Below, piece by piece: positions 28,831-38,353 of a DNA stretch of 64,000 nucleotides. Source of the stretch: Capnocytophaga stomatis. Lineage in GTDB: Bacteria; Bacteroidota; Bacteroidia; Flavobacteriales; Flavobacteriaceae. The DNA is taken from NCBI RefSeq assembly GCF_002302635.1, contig NZ_CP022387.1, positions 1,736,001-1,800,000 on the forward strand, written 5' to 3'. A program made the position numbers and the translations under genes. Every line of letters starts with the position of its first letter. The stretch's first letter is position 1. A model generated the notes under the pieces. The model saw only the letters and a list, made by a program, of their open reading frames with translations. It was not told the DNA's origin and did not search any database.

Positions 28831-30396
28831 ATGAAAGAAGCACAAACATATCCATCTTTACAAATAGAAGCTACAACAAGTCCTGCTATGATTAATTTGG
28901 AGCGAGGGAAAATACCTCCGCAAGATGTTAATATAGAGCAAGTTGTGCTTGGAGCGATGATGATTGACAAAAAAGGAGTTGATGATGTTATCGACGTACT
29001 CAGTCCTGAGGTTTTTTATCGAAAGCAGCATCAGCTTATTTATCAAGCCATTTTTGAACTTTTTCAACAATCGCAACCCATTGACTTATTAACAGTTATG
29101 GAGCAGCTTCGCAAAAATGGAAATTTGGAAGCTGTTGGCGGCGAATTTTACCTAATTCAGCTTACGCAACGAGTGTCATCATCGGCACACATTGAGTTTC
29201 ACGCACGTATTATTATGCAGAAATTCATTCAACGCCGATTGATTCAAATTTCATCGGAAGTAATTGAAGATGCGTATGATGAAACCAAAGATGTTTTTGA
29301 TTTGTTAGATTCTGCGGAATCGAAGCTTTACGAAGTTACACAAGGAAATCTGAAACGCTCAAGTGAATCAGCTGGTGATTTGGTTATCAAGGCTTTAAAG
29401 AAAATTCAAGACCTTTCCAACAAAACGGATGGCTTCAGTGGCGTTCCTTCCGGATTTACAAAGTTAGACCAACTTACATCGGGCTGGCAGGCGAGTGACC
29501 TCATTATTATTGCGGCACGTCCGGGTATGGGAAAAACGGCTTTGACGCTTTCTATGGCACGAAATATCGCTGTGGGACAAGGAATTCCGGTTGCTTTCTT
29601 TTCGTTGGAGATGTCTTCAGTTCAGTTGATTACGCGTTTAATTTCTTCCGAAACGGGACTTTCTTCCGAAAAATTGCGTACGGGGAAATTGGAACCTCAC
29701 GAATGGCACGTACTGAGTACTAGAGTAAAAGACCTTGAAAAAGCACCATTATACATTGATGATACGCCTTCAATTTCAATATTCGATTTGAGGGCAAAAG
29801 CACGCCGACTTTCTTCTCAATATGGTATAAAGTTGATAATTATTGATTATCTGCAACTTATGACAGCAGGCGGAACAAAAGGTGTAGGAAATCGGGAGCA
29901 AGAAATTTCAACAATTTCCCGAAACCTGAAAGCTTTGGCAAAAGAGTTGGATATTCCTGTGATTGCTCTTTCACAATTGTCGCGTAATGTGGAGTCACGT
30001 CCCGGGCATAAGCGTCCTCAATTGTCGGACTTGCGTGAATCGGGAGCTATTGAGCAAGATGCTGATATTGTGTCATTTATATATCGTCCTGAGTATTATA
30101 AAATTATGGAATGGGATGACGAAGCTCAATCCCCAACTGAAAATCAAGGAGAATTTATTGTTGCTAAACACCGAAATGGCGGATTGGATAACATTCGTTT
30201 GAAATTCTTGGGTCAGTTTGGTAAATTTGATAACTTGGATGAATTTGATAGTTCTGGATTCCAGTCTTTTACGCAAGAAATCGGCTCGAAAATGAATGAT
30301 GATTTTGATGTCTCCAGATTACCATTAGCACAGGAAGCCTTTGGAGATACTCCTCCTAATTTTTCAAATCAAAACATAGATGATATTCCTTTTTAA
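28831..30396 (+). CDS. dnaB: Replicative DNA helicase
   Basis: 521 residues. An N-terminal DnaB helix-hairpin domain (PPQDVNIEQVVLGAMM, about 29-130) and linker helix precede the RecA-like helicase domain, with Walker A ARPGMGKTA (229-237), Walker B IIIDYLQLM, and LSQLSRNVESR. It forms the hexameric fork helicase. No intein interrupts the domain. The last 60 residues are an acidic tail ending in DDIPF. Transcribed alone; ends at a shared bidirectional terminator. Confidence 0.98.
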   Translation: MKEAQTYPSLQIEATTSPAMINLERGKIPPQDVNIEQVVLGAMMIDKKGVDDVIDVLSPEVFYRKQHQLIYQAIFELFQQSQPIDLLTVMEQLRKNGNLEAVGGEFYLIQLTQRVSSSAHIEFHARIIMQKFIQRRLIQISSEVIEDAYDETKDVFDLLDSAESKLYEVTQGNLKRSSESAGDLVIKALKKIQDLSNKTDGFSGVPSGFTKLDQLTSGWQASDLIIIAARPGMGKTALTLSMARNIAVGQGIPVAFFSLEMSSVQLITRLISSETGLSSEKLRTGKLEPHEWHVLSTRVKDLEKAPLYIDDTPSISIFDLRAKARRLSSQYGIKLIIIDYLQLMTAGGTKGVGNREQEISTISRNLKALAKELDIPVIALSQLSRNVESRPGHKRPQLSDLRESGAIEQDADIVSFIYRPEYYKIMEWDDEAQSPTENQGEFIVAKHRNGGLDNIRLKFLGQFGKFDNLDEFDSSGFQSFTQEIGSKMNDDFDVSRLPLAQEAFGDTPPNFSNQNIDDIPF

Positions 30397-30420
30397 TAAG
30401 TAAAAAAGAAAATAAAAATA

Positions 30421-30454
30421 AAAAACATCTGAGAACCAATTCCCAGATGTTTTT
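30421..30454. terminator. Bidirectional terminator dnaB / ABC-F
   Basis: AAAAACATCTG (30421-30431) pairs with CAGATGTTTTT (30444-30454); A and T runs suit both converging genes. Confidence 0.8.
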
Positions 30455-30471
30455 ATTTTTAAGAGATATTT

Positions 30472-32103
30472 CTATTTTTCTATTTCTCGTAAATTTTCCA
30501 TTTTTTTCTTCTGTAAGAAACCATAAATATCTTCCAAGTGTTCGGTAACTTTCCCGCCTCCAAATTCATACACTTTGGTTACAAGTCCGTCCAGAAAATC
30601 GCGATCGTGTGAAACTACAATGAGCGTTCCGTCAAAATCCAGAAGTGCCTGTTTTAGAATATCTTTGGTACGCATATCAAGGTGATTTGTAGGCTCGTCC
30701 AAAATGAGCAAGTTCACAGGTTCAAGCAGGAGTTTTATCATCGCAAGCCGAGTTCGTTCGCCACCGGAAAGCACTTTTACTTTCTTTTCGCTTTCTTCCT
30801 TGTTAAACATAAAAGCTCCTAAAATATCACGTATTTTGGTGCGTATGTCTCCAACAGCAATATCATCAATTGTTTGAAAGACAGAAAGTTCTCCGTTTAG
30901 CAAAGAAGCCTGATTTTGAGCGAAATAACCAATTTGAACATTGTGACCTAATGAGAGCGTTCCACCGTGGTCAATTTCTTGCATAATACATTTTACAAGA
31001 GTTGATTTTCCCTCGCCATTTCGCCCTACAAAAGCTACTTTTTCCCCTCGCTTGATGGTGAAATTTACATTTGAAAAAATTTGTTTTTCGCCGTAGGTTT
31101 TTTCCAAATCTTCGGCTATGACAGGATAATTTCCCGAACGAGGCGAAGGAGGAAATTTTAGTTTTAGGGCTGAGGTGTCCTCTTGGTCAACTTCTATAAT
31201 TTGCAGTTTTTCAAGCATTTTAACTCTTGATTGCACTTGTAATGTTTTGGAATAAGTACCTTTGAAACGCTCGATAAATTCCTTTGTTTCGGCAATCATT
31301 TTTTGTTGCTCATCGTACTGTTTTTGTTGTTGAGCACGTCGTTCTTTCCTAAGTTCAAGATAATGAGAGTATTTTGCTTTATAGTCATAGATGCGTCCCA
31401 TTGTAACTTCAATCGTGCGATTAGTTACATTGTTTACAAAGGCTCTGTCGTGTGAGATAAGCACCACGGCTTTGGCAGAGTTAATCAAAAAATCCTCAAA
31501 CCATTCAATGGAGTTGATATCGAGGTGATTTGTAGGCTCATCAAGAAGCAGTAAATCAGGGTTTTGAAGCAATAATTTTCCTAACTCGATACGCATTCGC
31601 CATCCGCCGCTAAATTCATTCGTTTGTCGGTGAAAATCTTCACGGGTGAAACCTAAACCGAGTAGCGTTTTTTCGATTTTTTCTTCAAAATTGGTATCTT
31701 CTATTCCGTAAAATTTTTCACTTAAAGAGGAAACTTCCTCAATGAGTTTCATATATTCATCGGATTCATAATCAGTACGAATGGTAAGTTCCTGATTGAT
31801 TTCTTCAATGCGTTTTTCCATCGATTGAATGGAAGCAAAAGCCTTAGCAACTTGTTCAAAAACAGTGCAATTATCATCCATAATGAGATGCTGTGGCAAA
31901 TATGCGATTGTAAAATCTTTAGGCATACTAACGTTACCTCTTGTGGCTTCACGTTCTCCGGCTAAGATTTTGAGTAAAGTGGATTTTCCTGCTCCGTTCT
32001 TCCCCATTAAAGCAATGCGGTCATTCGGGTTGATGGCAAAAGAAACGTCAGAGAAAAGCGTAGTACCTCCAAATTCAACACATAAGCTATTTGCTGTAAT
32101 CAT
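30472..32103 (-). CDS. ABC-F family ATP-binding protein
   Basis: 543 residues with two soluble ABC domains and no membrane segment. P-loops are GKNGAGKST (near 35) and GRNGEGKST (near 358); signatures are FSGGWRMR and LSGGERTR. The inter-domain linker (about 240-310) is highly charged and helical. ABC-F proteins act on the ribosome, restoring peptidyl-transferase or resolving stalls (EttA, Uup, YbiT, YheS types). The short C-terminus without a Uup coiled coil favours a YbiT-like type, but I cannot fix the subgroup. A -7 element TATCTTTG (complement of 32181-32188) lies upstream. Confidence 0.92.
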   Translation of the reverse strand: MITANSLCVEFGGTTLFSDVSFAINPNDRIALMGKNGAGKSTLLKILAGEREATRGNVSMPKDFTIAYLPQHLIMDDNCTVFEQVAKAFASIQSMEKRIEEINQELTIRTDYESDEYMKLIEEVSSLSEKFYGIEDTNFEEKIEKTLLGLGFTREDFHRQTNEFSGGWRMRIELGKLLLQNPDLLLLDEPTNHLDINSIEWFEDFLINSAKAVVLISHDRAFVNNVTNRTIEVTMGRIYDYKAKYSHYLELRKERRAQQQKQYDEQQKMIAETKEFIERFKGTYSKTLQVQSRVKMLEKLQIIEVDQEDTSALKLKFPPSPRSGNYPVIAEDLEKTYGEKQIFSNVNFTIKRGEKVAFVGRNGEGKSTLVKCIMQEIDHGGTLSLGHNVQIGYFAQNQASLLNGELSVFQTIDDIAVGDIRTKIRDILGAFMFNKEESEKKVKVLSGGERTRLAMIKLLLEPVNLLILDEPTNHLDMRTKDILKQALLDFDGTLIVVSHDRDFLDGLVTKVYEFGGGKVTEHLEDIYGFLQKKKMENLREIEK

Positions 32104-32318
32104 TTTTTCTTGTTTTTAAATTTTTAAAATATTGTTATTTAGTTACTTATGAAGTAGAAAGGTTTTTGTAAACCAGCGGGCAAAGATAGTTTTATTATTC
32201 GGAATTAAAAATCAATAAGTAACATCAATTTAGGTATAACTTTTTTCTGTATTTGAAGATGGAAAGTTATTAAAATTTATTTACATTTGCACCTTGTATT
32301 TGTAAGCAAGGTAATTAT

Positions 32319-33344
32319 ATGTCAAAAGGAGTTTTGTTGGTTAATTTAGGTTCTCCTGATTCAACTAAAGTATCTGATGTAAGGCGATATTTAGATGAGT
32401 TTTTGATGGATAGCAGGGTCATTGATGTTCCGTATCTGTTGAGGGCTTTTATCGTTCGTGGAATTATTTTGAGGTCAAGACCTAAAAAAACAGCGAAAGC
32501 CTACAAGAAAATATGGTGGGAAGAAGGCTCGCCGCTAATCGTTATTACAAAACGATTAATAGCTAAGTTACAGAAGCAGGTTTCAGTACCTGTGGAAATG
32601 GCGATGCGTTATGGAAATCCAAGTATTGAATTTGGCTTGCAACAGCTTAGGATTAAAGGAGTTACTGAAGTGCTTTTGTTGCCGTTATACCCGCAATATG
32701 CGATGGCAACTACCGAAACTGTGGAAGTGCTAACGGAAAAACTCATCAGAACGAAGTTTAAAGAGATGACCTTGACAAAATTTCCGGCTTTTTACAATCG
32801 TTCTGAGTATGTAGATGCATTGGCAAAAGTGACTAAAACTCACTTGAACGGCTATAATTTTGACCATTTGCTCTTTTCGTATCACGGTGTTCCCGAACGA
32901 CATCTGTGGAAAACGGTGAAGACGGAAAATCACAAAAAAATCACCGAGGGAAGATACTGTTGCGACCCAAAATCGGATGAGGCAGAACGTTGTTACAGAA
33001 CGCATTGCTTTGAAACTACACGTCAGTTAGTTGAACGCTTACAATTAACCAGAAGCCAATATTCGCAGGCTTTTCAGTCGCGTTTGGGGGTGGATAAATG
33101 GTTAGAACCTTTTACATCGGACAAAGTTGTGGGGCTAGCCCGAAGTGGAGTGAGAAAGCTGGCTGTGATAACTCCGGCTTTTGTGGCGGATTGTATTGAA
33201 ACTCTTGAAGAAATAGAAATGGAAGCCGGAAAGGAATTTTTGGAAAATGGAGGAGAAGAGTTTAAAATGATTCCGTGCTTGAATGATGATGATGCGTGGG
33301 TTTATGCACTCGCAACGTGGATTCATCGATGGGAAAAACGATAA
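32319..33344 (+). CDS. hemH: Ferrochelatase
   Basis: 341 residues. The N-terminus GVLLVNLGSPDS, the catalytic-site motif FSYHGVPERH (ligand His), and the C-terminal PAFVADCIETLEEI carrying the conserved glutamate are all present. It inserts Fe2+ into protoporphyrin IX, the last haem step, at the membrane face of the cytosol. Cys-rich positions (YCCDPKSDEAERCYRTHC) are noted, although no cluster type can be assigned. A -7 element TACATTTG (32282-32289) lies just upstream. hemG follows 15 bases later, so the pair forms a late-haem operon. Confidence 0.97.
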   Translation: MSKGVLLVNLGSPDSTKVSDVRRYLDEFLMDSRVIDVPYLLRAFIVRGIILRSRPKKTAKAYKKIWWEEGSPLIVITKRLIAKLQKQVSVPVEMAMRYGNPSIEFGLQQLRIKGVTEVLLLPLYPQYAMATTETVEVLTEKLIRTKFKEMTLTKFPAFYNRSEYVDALAKVTKTHLNGYNFDHLLFSYHGVPERHLWKTVKTENHKKITEGRYCCDPKSDEAERCYRTHCFETTRQLVERLQLTRSQYSQAFQSRLGVDKWLEPFTSDKVVGLARSGVRKLAVITPAFVADCIETLEEIEMEAGKEFLENGGEEFKMIPCLNDDDAWVYALATWIHRWEKR

Positions 33345-33359
33345 AAATAAGATTATAAT

Positions 33360-33884
33360 ATGGAAAAATCAGTAATTATATACGCTTCTGTAGATGGACA
33401 AACGAAAAAGATATGTGAACGTATCAAGGAAGTTTTGTTGTCAAAAAATCAAAATGCAGAAATGATTTCTATTACTGATTTCCGTAGAAATCTGGATGAC
33501 TTTGATAAAATAATTTTGGCTTCAAGTATTCGGTATGGTAAACATAATCAGGATATTGTAAAATTAATTGATGAAAATCACGAACTTCTGAATACTAAAA
33601 AATCCGTTTTTATTTCGGTAAATTTAGTAGCCCGAAAAGCTGAAAAAAGGCAAGCAGATACAAATCCGTATGTAGTTAAATTTTTAAATAAAATAAAGTG
33701 GAAACCCACTGTTGTTGAGGTTTTTGCAGGTAAAATTAATTACAAAATTTATGGTTTTTTTGATAAGTTAATCATTAAGTTGATTATGACTATGACCAAA
33801 GGACCTACAAATTCTGACGCAGAAATAGAATATACCAATTGGGATAATGTAAACGCCTTTGCAGAAAGATTTTCCAAAATGTAA
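33360..33884 (+). CDS. hemG: Menaquinone-dependent protoporphyrinogen IX dehydrogenase (HemG-type)
   Basis: 174 residues, flavodoxin-like: FMN phosphate loop YASVDGQTKKI near 9-19, and the SSIRYGKHN segment. The length and the long loop with basic residues near 120-155 (FFDKLIIKLIMTMTKGPT) are typical of HemG rather than plain flavodoxin. It oxidises protoporphyrinogen IX with quinone as acceptor. It directly follows hemH, so product and substrate enzymes are co-transcribed. HemG is best known in gammaproteobacteria; other Bacteroidota often use HemY, so transfer is possible. Confidence 0.9.
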   Translation: MEKSVIIYASVDGQTKKICERIKEVLLSKNQNAEMISITDFRRNLDDFDKIILASSIRYGKHNQDIVKLIDENHELLNTKKSVFISVNLVARKAEKRQADTNPYVVKFLNKIKWKPTVVEVFAGKINYKIYGFFDKLIIKLIMTMTKGPTNSDAEIEYTNWDNVNAFAERFSKM

Positions 33885-33981
33885 TGCCTTAATTTTCTTA
33901 CGATATAAATAAAAATAAAATTTATATTTAAATTAAATCTAAATAACTATATTTGCACCGTTAATTTTAAATTGAATGGTG

Positions 33982-35460
33982 ATGAAAAAAGTTATCTTCT
34001 CCTTATGTTTTTTTGTATCTGGCTTATTATTAGCACAAAAAAACATTTTTCTTAGTAGCGACTACTGGAAAACCAAGCCTACTGTTGAACAAGTAAAGCA
34101 AAAAATAATAGAAGGAAATAATCCTATTGAGTTGAATGAGAGGGCTTATGATGCTGTTTCGTTGGCAATTAATAACGGAGCTCCTTATGAAACCATACTT
34201 TTTTTACTTTCTTTGGAAGGAAATGAAGTTAATAAGCTTACGCACGACAAACGTACTTATTTATTCTGGGCGGCATTTCAGAATAACTTACCGTTAATCA
34301 ATTACTTACTTCGAAAAGGTGCCGATGTGAATGTAAAAGATTCTCATATGTACACGCCTCTTCTTTTTGCTGCTGTACGCGGAAATATAAATCCTGAACT
34401 TTATGATGTTTTGATAAAAAAAGGTGCAAACATCAAGGAAAAAAATGAAAACGGAGCTAATGCATTGCTTTTGGCAATTCCGCATATGAAGGATTTAAAA
34501 GAAACCCAATATTTTACAAAAAAAGGATTGTCGCTTAAAAGTGTTGATAATAAAGGAGATAATGCTCTTTTCTACGCTGCAAGAAGCGGAAATAAAAAAA
34601 TAATCAGTCAGTTGATTGAAAAGGGATTAAACCCCAAAACACTAAACAATAAAGGGCAGAATTTGATGTTTGCAGCAGCTGAAGGTTCACGAATGAAATC
34701 CAATGATTTAGAATTTTTTGAATATATTGAAAGCTTGGGAGTTAGTCCTAATCAAAAAGACAAGGAAGGGTTAACACCTCTTTTCATACTTTCGGGGCGT
34801 CATAAGCAGCTTGCCGTTATAAATCATTTTATTGGCAAAGGAAATTCTGTAAATCAATCAGATAAGGACGGAAATACACCTTTAATGAATGCTTCTTCCA
34901 GAAATACTCTTGAGGTTGTTTCTCTTTTGACAGATAAATCATCTAATGTGAATGGAGTTGATAATCAAGGGCATTCAGCTTTAACTTGGGCTGTTAGCAG
35001 AAACACTCCTGACGTGGTTTCTTATCTAATCAAAAAGGGAGCAGATGTAAATATTAAAGATTCCCAAGGAAATTCGTTAGTATATTATTTATTAGAGAGT
35101 TATACGCCAAGAGAAGCTGAAAATTTTGATGAAAAATGGAATATTTTAGCTGAAAAAGGATTGAATTTTGCACAAAATCAGGAAAAAGGAAATAACTTGT
35201 ATCATTTGGCAGTAGATAAAGGTGACCTGAAATTATTACAAAAAGTAGCTTCGTTAAATATTGACATCAATGCAAAAAATAAAGACGGACTTACACCACT
35301 GCACAAAGCTGCGATGATAGCTAAGGATTTGGATATGATAAAATTTCTGTTAGAAAAAGGTGCAAACAAAACTGTCACGACAGATTTTGAAGAAAGTGTG
35401 TATGACTTAGCCAAAGAGAATGAGGCTTTAAAAGGAAAGGATATTAATTTTTTAAAATAG
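33982..35460 (+). CDS. Exported ankyrin-repeat protein
   Basis: 492 residues. The signal peptide ends near LLLAQ. About ten ankyrin repeats of around 33 residues follow (for example TPLLFAAVRGN, NALFYAARSGNKKIISQLIEKG, TPLHKAAMIAKDLDMIKFLLEKGA). Ankyrin stacks bind proteins; no enzyme domain is present. The ATG at 33982 begins the signal peptide; an ATG two codons upstream is also possible. A -7 element TATATTTG (33948-33955) lies just upstream. It is followed 6 bases later by a DUF2271 gene, so the two probably work together in the periplasm. Partner and role unknown. Confidence 0.85.
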   Translation: MKKVIFSLCFFVSGLLLAQKNIFLSSDYWKTKPTVEQVKQKIIEGNNPIELNERAYDAVSLAINNGAPYETILFLLSLEGNEVNKLTHDKRTYLFWAAFQNNLPLINYLLRKGADVNVKDSHMYTPLLFAAVRGNINPELYDVLIKKGANIKEKNENGANALLLAIPHMKDLKETQYFTKKGLSLKSVDNKGDNALFYAARSGNKKIISQLIEKGLNPKTLNNKGQNLMFAAAEGSRMKSNDLEFFEYIESLGVSPNQKDKEGLTPLFILSGRHKQLAVINHFIGKGNSVNQSDKDGNTPLMNASSRNTLEVVSLLTDKSSNVNGVDNQGHSALTWAVSRNTPDVVSYLIKKGADVNIKDSQGNSLVYYLLESYTPREAENFDEKWNILAEKGLNFAQNQEKGNNLYHLAVDKGDLKLLQKVASLNIDINAKNKDGLTPLHKAAMIAKDLDMIKFLLEKGANKTVTTDFEESVYDLAKENEALKGKDINFLK

Positions 35461-35466
35461 AAATAT

Positions 35467-35946
35467 ATGAAAATCAGATACTTTTTATGGATTTTAGCAG
35501 TTATTTTTGTTGGTTTTTCTTTTACAAAACAACAACCTTCTACCAAGTATAAATGTATGATTCAGCTTACGAATTATGATGGAGAAGGAGCTTACATTGT
35601 AGTTTCGTTAATCAATCCGCAAGGAAAATATGAAAAAACATTGCAAGTTTTGGGCGACGACCCCGAATGGTACAGCGATTTGATTGAATGGTGGAAGTTC
35701 TATGGCAAACGCGAAACCATTGATGCTATCACAGGGGCTACAATTAGCGGAGGAGAAAGAGCAGTTAAAGTCATTGAAATTGAGAATGATAAAATTGATA
35801 AAGGATATAAAATACGTTTTGAAACTGCGGTGGAAGATCAAAAATATTACGCAACAGATGTAGAGTTTGAACTCACTTCTGAAAGTGTAAAAAGCAAGGT
35901 TGACGGAAAAGGTTATATCCGTTATGTGCGAATGATGCCGAACTAA
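35467..35946 (+). CDS. DUF2271 domain exported protein
   Basis: 159 residues with an N-terminal signal or anchor segment (about 5-20). The body matches DUF2271. DAITGATISGG at 86-96 resembles the [ST]GAT motif that receives covalent FMN in NqrC/RnfG-like proteins; whether this protein carries flavin is unknown. Two Trp pairs precede it (WYSDLIEWW). It lies 6 bases after the ankyrin gene and near hemH-hemG. The context suggests a redox or iron-related periplasmic role, as an inference only. Confidence 0.8.
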   Translation: MKIRYFLWILAVIFVGFSFTKQQPSTKYKCMIQLTNYDGEGAYIVVSLINPQGKYEKTLQVLGDDPEWYSDLIEWWKFYGKRETIDAITGATISGGERAVKVIEIENDKIDKGYKIRFETAVEDQKYYATDVEFELTSESVKSKVDGKGYIRYVRMMPN

Positions 35947-35959
35947 AAATTGAATAAAA

Positions 35960-35990
35960 AAATGGGAGCCAAAAATTATGACTCCCATTT
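35960..35990. terminator. Bidirectional terminator DUF2271 / DUF4837
   Basis: AAATGGGAG pairs with CTCCCATTT around a 13-base loop, with A and T runs on each side. Confidence 0.75.
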
Positions 35991-36009
35991 CTTATTTAAC
36001 CACCAATAA

Positions 36010-37002
36010 TTATTTTACAAATGTAATAGATTTTATAATAGATTCTAATTCAAATAGATGATCTCTCTTTTCGGTCATAGGAGCTGACACAAAGCCTTCA
36101 ACAACCACTAAGCGATTATTAGGTTTATCTTCGATAATGTAATTTATGTAAGGACCTCCCAGTAGGAAATTTTTAACTTCCCATAGGCCCTTGCTTTCAA
36201 TGGCTTTTCGGTCTTTAATTGTGGTGTTGTAAATACTTGGAGCAAAGGCAGATTCCGAAACCATATACATTCCTTCCTCTCTCCCAGGTATATAGCGTTT
36301 CCCGATAGAATCCCGCATTTTAACAATAGCTTCAGGACGAGCATCGCCCTCAGGAATGCTGTTAGGAGGCATTTCGTAAATAATGATGTTTGCCGTTCCA
36401 CCTTTGATTTGCCGCTCTATCCAGAAGAAATTATTTTCCTTTTTCACAATTTTATAAACAGAAGGCATCGTTAGTTTGAAGCCTAATTTTTCTTCAATAT
36501 CCTTTTCTTTGTTTAAAGATTTTCGGAAACGAAGCTGGTTTTCTGCGATATCATTTTCTTTGAATTCTCTGACGATTTTTGCAAAATGTTCCTGTATTTC
36601 GCAGGTAATATCACGGTTTGTTCTTCCTCGAATTACGCCAATTCGTTGAGGTTTAGCAAAAAGATTTTCTTTTATAACCACATTATTGATAGAATCTTTT
36701 TCTATGATTAAGATATTTCTGCTATTTCGGGTATTGTCAGTAAAAATTTGTGGTGGAATTTGATGTAACGAGAAAATTGGTTCTTCGGTAGAAAGCCCAT
36801 CCACCGGCGAGGCGAAGTATTTACGAATGGTATCTCCCACCGAGCCTTTCCATAAAGTGTTGTCTATCACCACGGCAAGCGAATTTATTTGTCCGTTGGA
36901 TTGAGGCAAATAAATTTCTCCATTGTTCTTATTTTTGTTTGATGTATTTTGGCAGGAAATCAGCAAAAATGCCCCGATGATAAAAAGTACTAATCGTTTC
37001 AT
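36010..37002 (-). CDS. DUF4837 family lipoprotein
   Basis: 330 residues. Lipoprotein signal with lipobox LISC (C17). The rest matches the DUF4837 family of Bacteroidota: IDNTLWKGSVGDTIRKYF, and ESIIKSITF at the end. Homologues are conserved, secreted and of unknown function. Transcribed alone between the ankyrin/DUF2271 pair (convergent) and a hydrolase gene (divergent). Confidence 0.85.
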   Translation of the reverse strand: MKRLVLFIIGAFLLISCQNTSNKNKNNGEIYLPQSNGQINSLAVVIDNTLWKGSVGDTIRKYFASPVDGLSTEEPIFSLHQIPPQIFTDNTRNSRNILIIEKDSINNVVIKENLFAKPQRIGVIRGRTNRDITCEIQEHFAKIVREFKENDIAENQLRFRKSLNKEKDIEEKLGFKLTMPSVYKIVKKENNFFWIERQIKGGTANIIIYEMPPNSIPEGDARPEAIVKMRDSIGKRYIPGREEGMYMVSESAFAPSIYNTTIKDRKAIESKGLWEVKNFLLGGPYINYIIEDKPNNRLVVVEGFVSAPMTEKRDHLFELESIIKSITFVK

Positions 37003-37112
37003 AAGAGGTAGTTAATTTTACACAATTTTCATAGCTAAAATCGTTCCAAAGTTGATTTTTTTGAGCACAAATTCTCAGAAAAAAAGCATAAAATATTTTT
37101 TTTTAATGTTAA

Positions 37113-37142
37113 TTGCTGATTGTTAATTATTTCCTATCTTTG
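37113..37142 (+). promoter_or_regulatory. Promoter of the YbfF-like gene
   Basis: TTG at 37113-37115, a 19-base spacer, TATCTTTG at 37135-37142; the ATG is at 37181. Confidence 0.8.
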
Positions 37143-37180
37143 CAGAGTTTGAAAAATAATATAATTTTAGCTGTTTACTG

Positions 37181-37951
37181 ATGAAGATATTACATTCACA
37201 GGTTATTGGCGAGGGCAAACCTCTTTTCATTTTGCACGGCTTCTTAGGAATGTCCGACAATTGGAAAACTTTGGGAATCAAGTATGCCGAAGAAGGGTTT
37301 CAAGTACACTTGATTGACCAACGAAATCACGGACATAGTTTTCATTCAGAGGAGTTTAACTACGCCGTTTTGGTTCAGGATTTGAAGGCTTATGCACAAT
37401 CGAAATCCATTTCTGAATTTGATTTGATAGGGCATTCGATGGGAGGAAAAACGGCAATGCTTTTCGCTACGGAAAATCCGCAAATGGTCAAATCGTTGGT
37501 TGTAGCCGATATCGCCCCAAAATATTATCCGCCACATCATAAAGGAATTTTAGAAGGATTGGCTTCTATTGATTTTGAAGTGGTTAAATCACGTTCTGAG
37601 GCTGATAATCAATTGGCTTTGTACGTTAGTGATGCTTCGGTTCGTCAGTTTTTGTTAAAAAATTTGTACTGGAAAACTCGCGAGAAGTTAGGATTGCGAA
37701 TGAATTTGGAAGCTTTGATGGAAAACGAATCCGAAATTGGTGTGGAATTGCCTAAAAATAATACCTTTGCCGGACGAACGTTATTCTTAAAAGGAGAATT
37801 TTCAGAATATGTAATGCCTGAAGATGAATCACTTATAAAAGCTCATTTCCCAAATGCAGAAATTGATATGATTTCAAAATCAGGACATTGGCTTCACGCT
37901 CAAAACCCAACCGAATTTTTGGCAAGGACTTTGAGGTTTTTCAATTCTTAA
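37181..37951 (+). CDS. Alpha/beta hydrolase, YbfF-like esterase
   Basis: 256 residues, no signal peptide. The oxyanion motif LHGFLGMSDNW, nucleophile GHSMGG (serine near residue 87) and C-terminal catalytic His in SGHWLHAQNP are present. QRNHGHS is a mark of the YbfF branch, whose members hydrolyse short acyl esters and possibly acyl-CoA. The natural substrate is unknown. It is the first of a run of plus-strand genes (YvlD-like, PASTA, rluD) that may be partly co-transcribed. Confidence 0.88.
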   Translation: MKILHSQVIGEGKPLFILHGFLGMSDNWKTLGIKYAEEGFQVHLIDQRNHGHSFHSEEFNYAVLVQDLKAYAQSKSISEFDLIGHSMGGKTAMLFATENPQMVKSLVVADIAPKYYPPHHKGILEGLASIDFEVVKSRSEADNQLALYVSDASVRQFLLKNLYWKTREKLGLRMNLEALMENESEIGVELPKNNTFAGRTLFLKGEFSEYVMPEDESLIKAHFPNAEIDMISKSGHWLHAQNPTEFLARTLRFFNS

Positions 37952-37969
37952 ACTAAAAAATATTTGATT

Positions 37970-38314
37970 ATGAAGTATATTGTAAGTTTGCTTATCACGG
38001 CTGTTATTGTATTTTTGTTGGGAAATATTCTTCCCGTCGCACAAATTTCGGACTATTTTTCAGCTATTTTGGTCGCTTTTGTGCTATCCATTTTGAATGT
38101 TTTGGTAAAGCCTGTTTTGCAGATAATCTCTATTCCTATCACAATCATTACGTTAGGGCTTTTTCTGTTTGTTATCAACGCAGTGATTATTTTGTTAGCC
38201 GCAGAATTGGTAAATGGTTTTGAGGTAAGTGGCTTTTTCGGTGCTTTGCTCTTCAGCCTTTGTTTGTCATTGGTGCAATCGGTTGCATTCAAGTTGATGG
38301 ATGATGGCAAATAA
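37970..38314 (+). CDS. YvlD-type phage holin family membrane protein
   Basis: 114 residues with four hydrophobic segments. The family pattern ILNVLVKPVLQIISIPITIITLGLF (shortened: VKPVLQ, PITIITLGLF) matches the DUF360/YvlD group. The name 'holin' is by similarity only; there are no phage genes nearby. In Bacillus YvlD is linked to cell-envelope stress. The ATG at 37970 is chosen over a TTG at 37964. It lies 18 bases after the hydrolase gene. Confidence 0.85.
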   Translation: MKYIVSLLITAVIVFLLGNILPVAQISDYFSAILVAFVLSILNVLVKPVLQIISIPITIITLGLFLFVINAVIILLAAELVNGFEVSGFFGALLFSLCLSLVQSVAFKLMDDGK

Positions 38315-38353
38315 TGCAGATAAAAATAATTTTCTGCCTAAAAATTAAATTAT

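Noticed and set aside
28831-30396. Intein in dnaB
   Set aside because: The helicase motifs run without interruption and the length is normal.
37970-38314. Phage holin as a sign of a prophage
   Set aside because: The protein is of the YvlD/DUF360 type found in chromosomes, and no phage gene is nearby.
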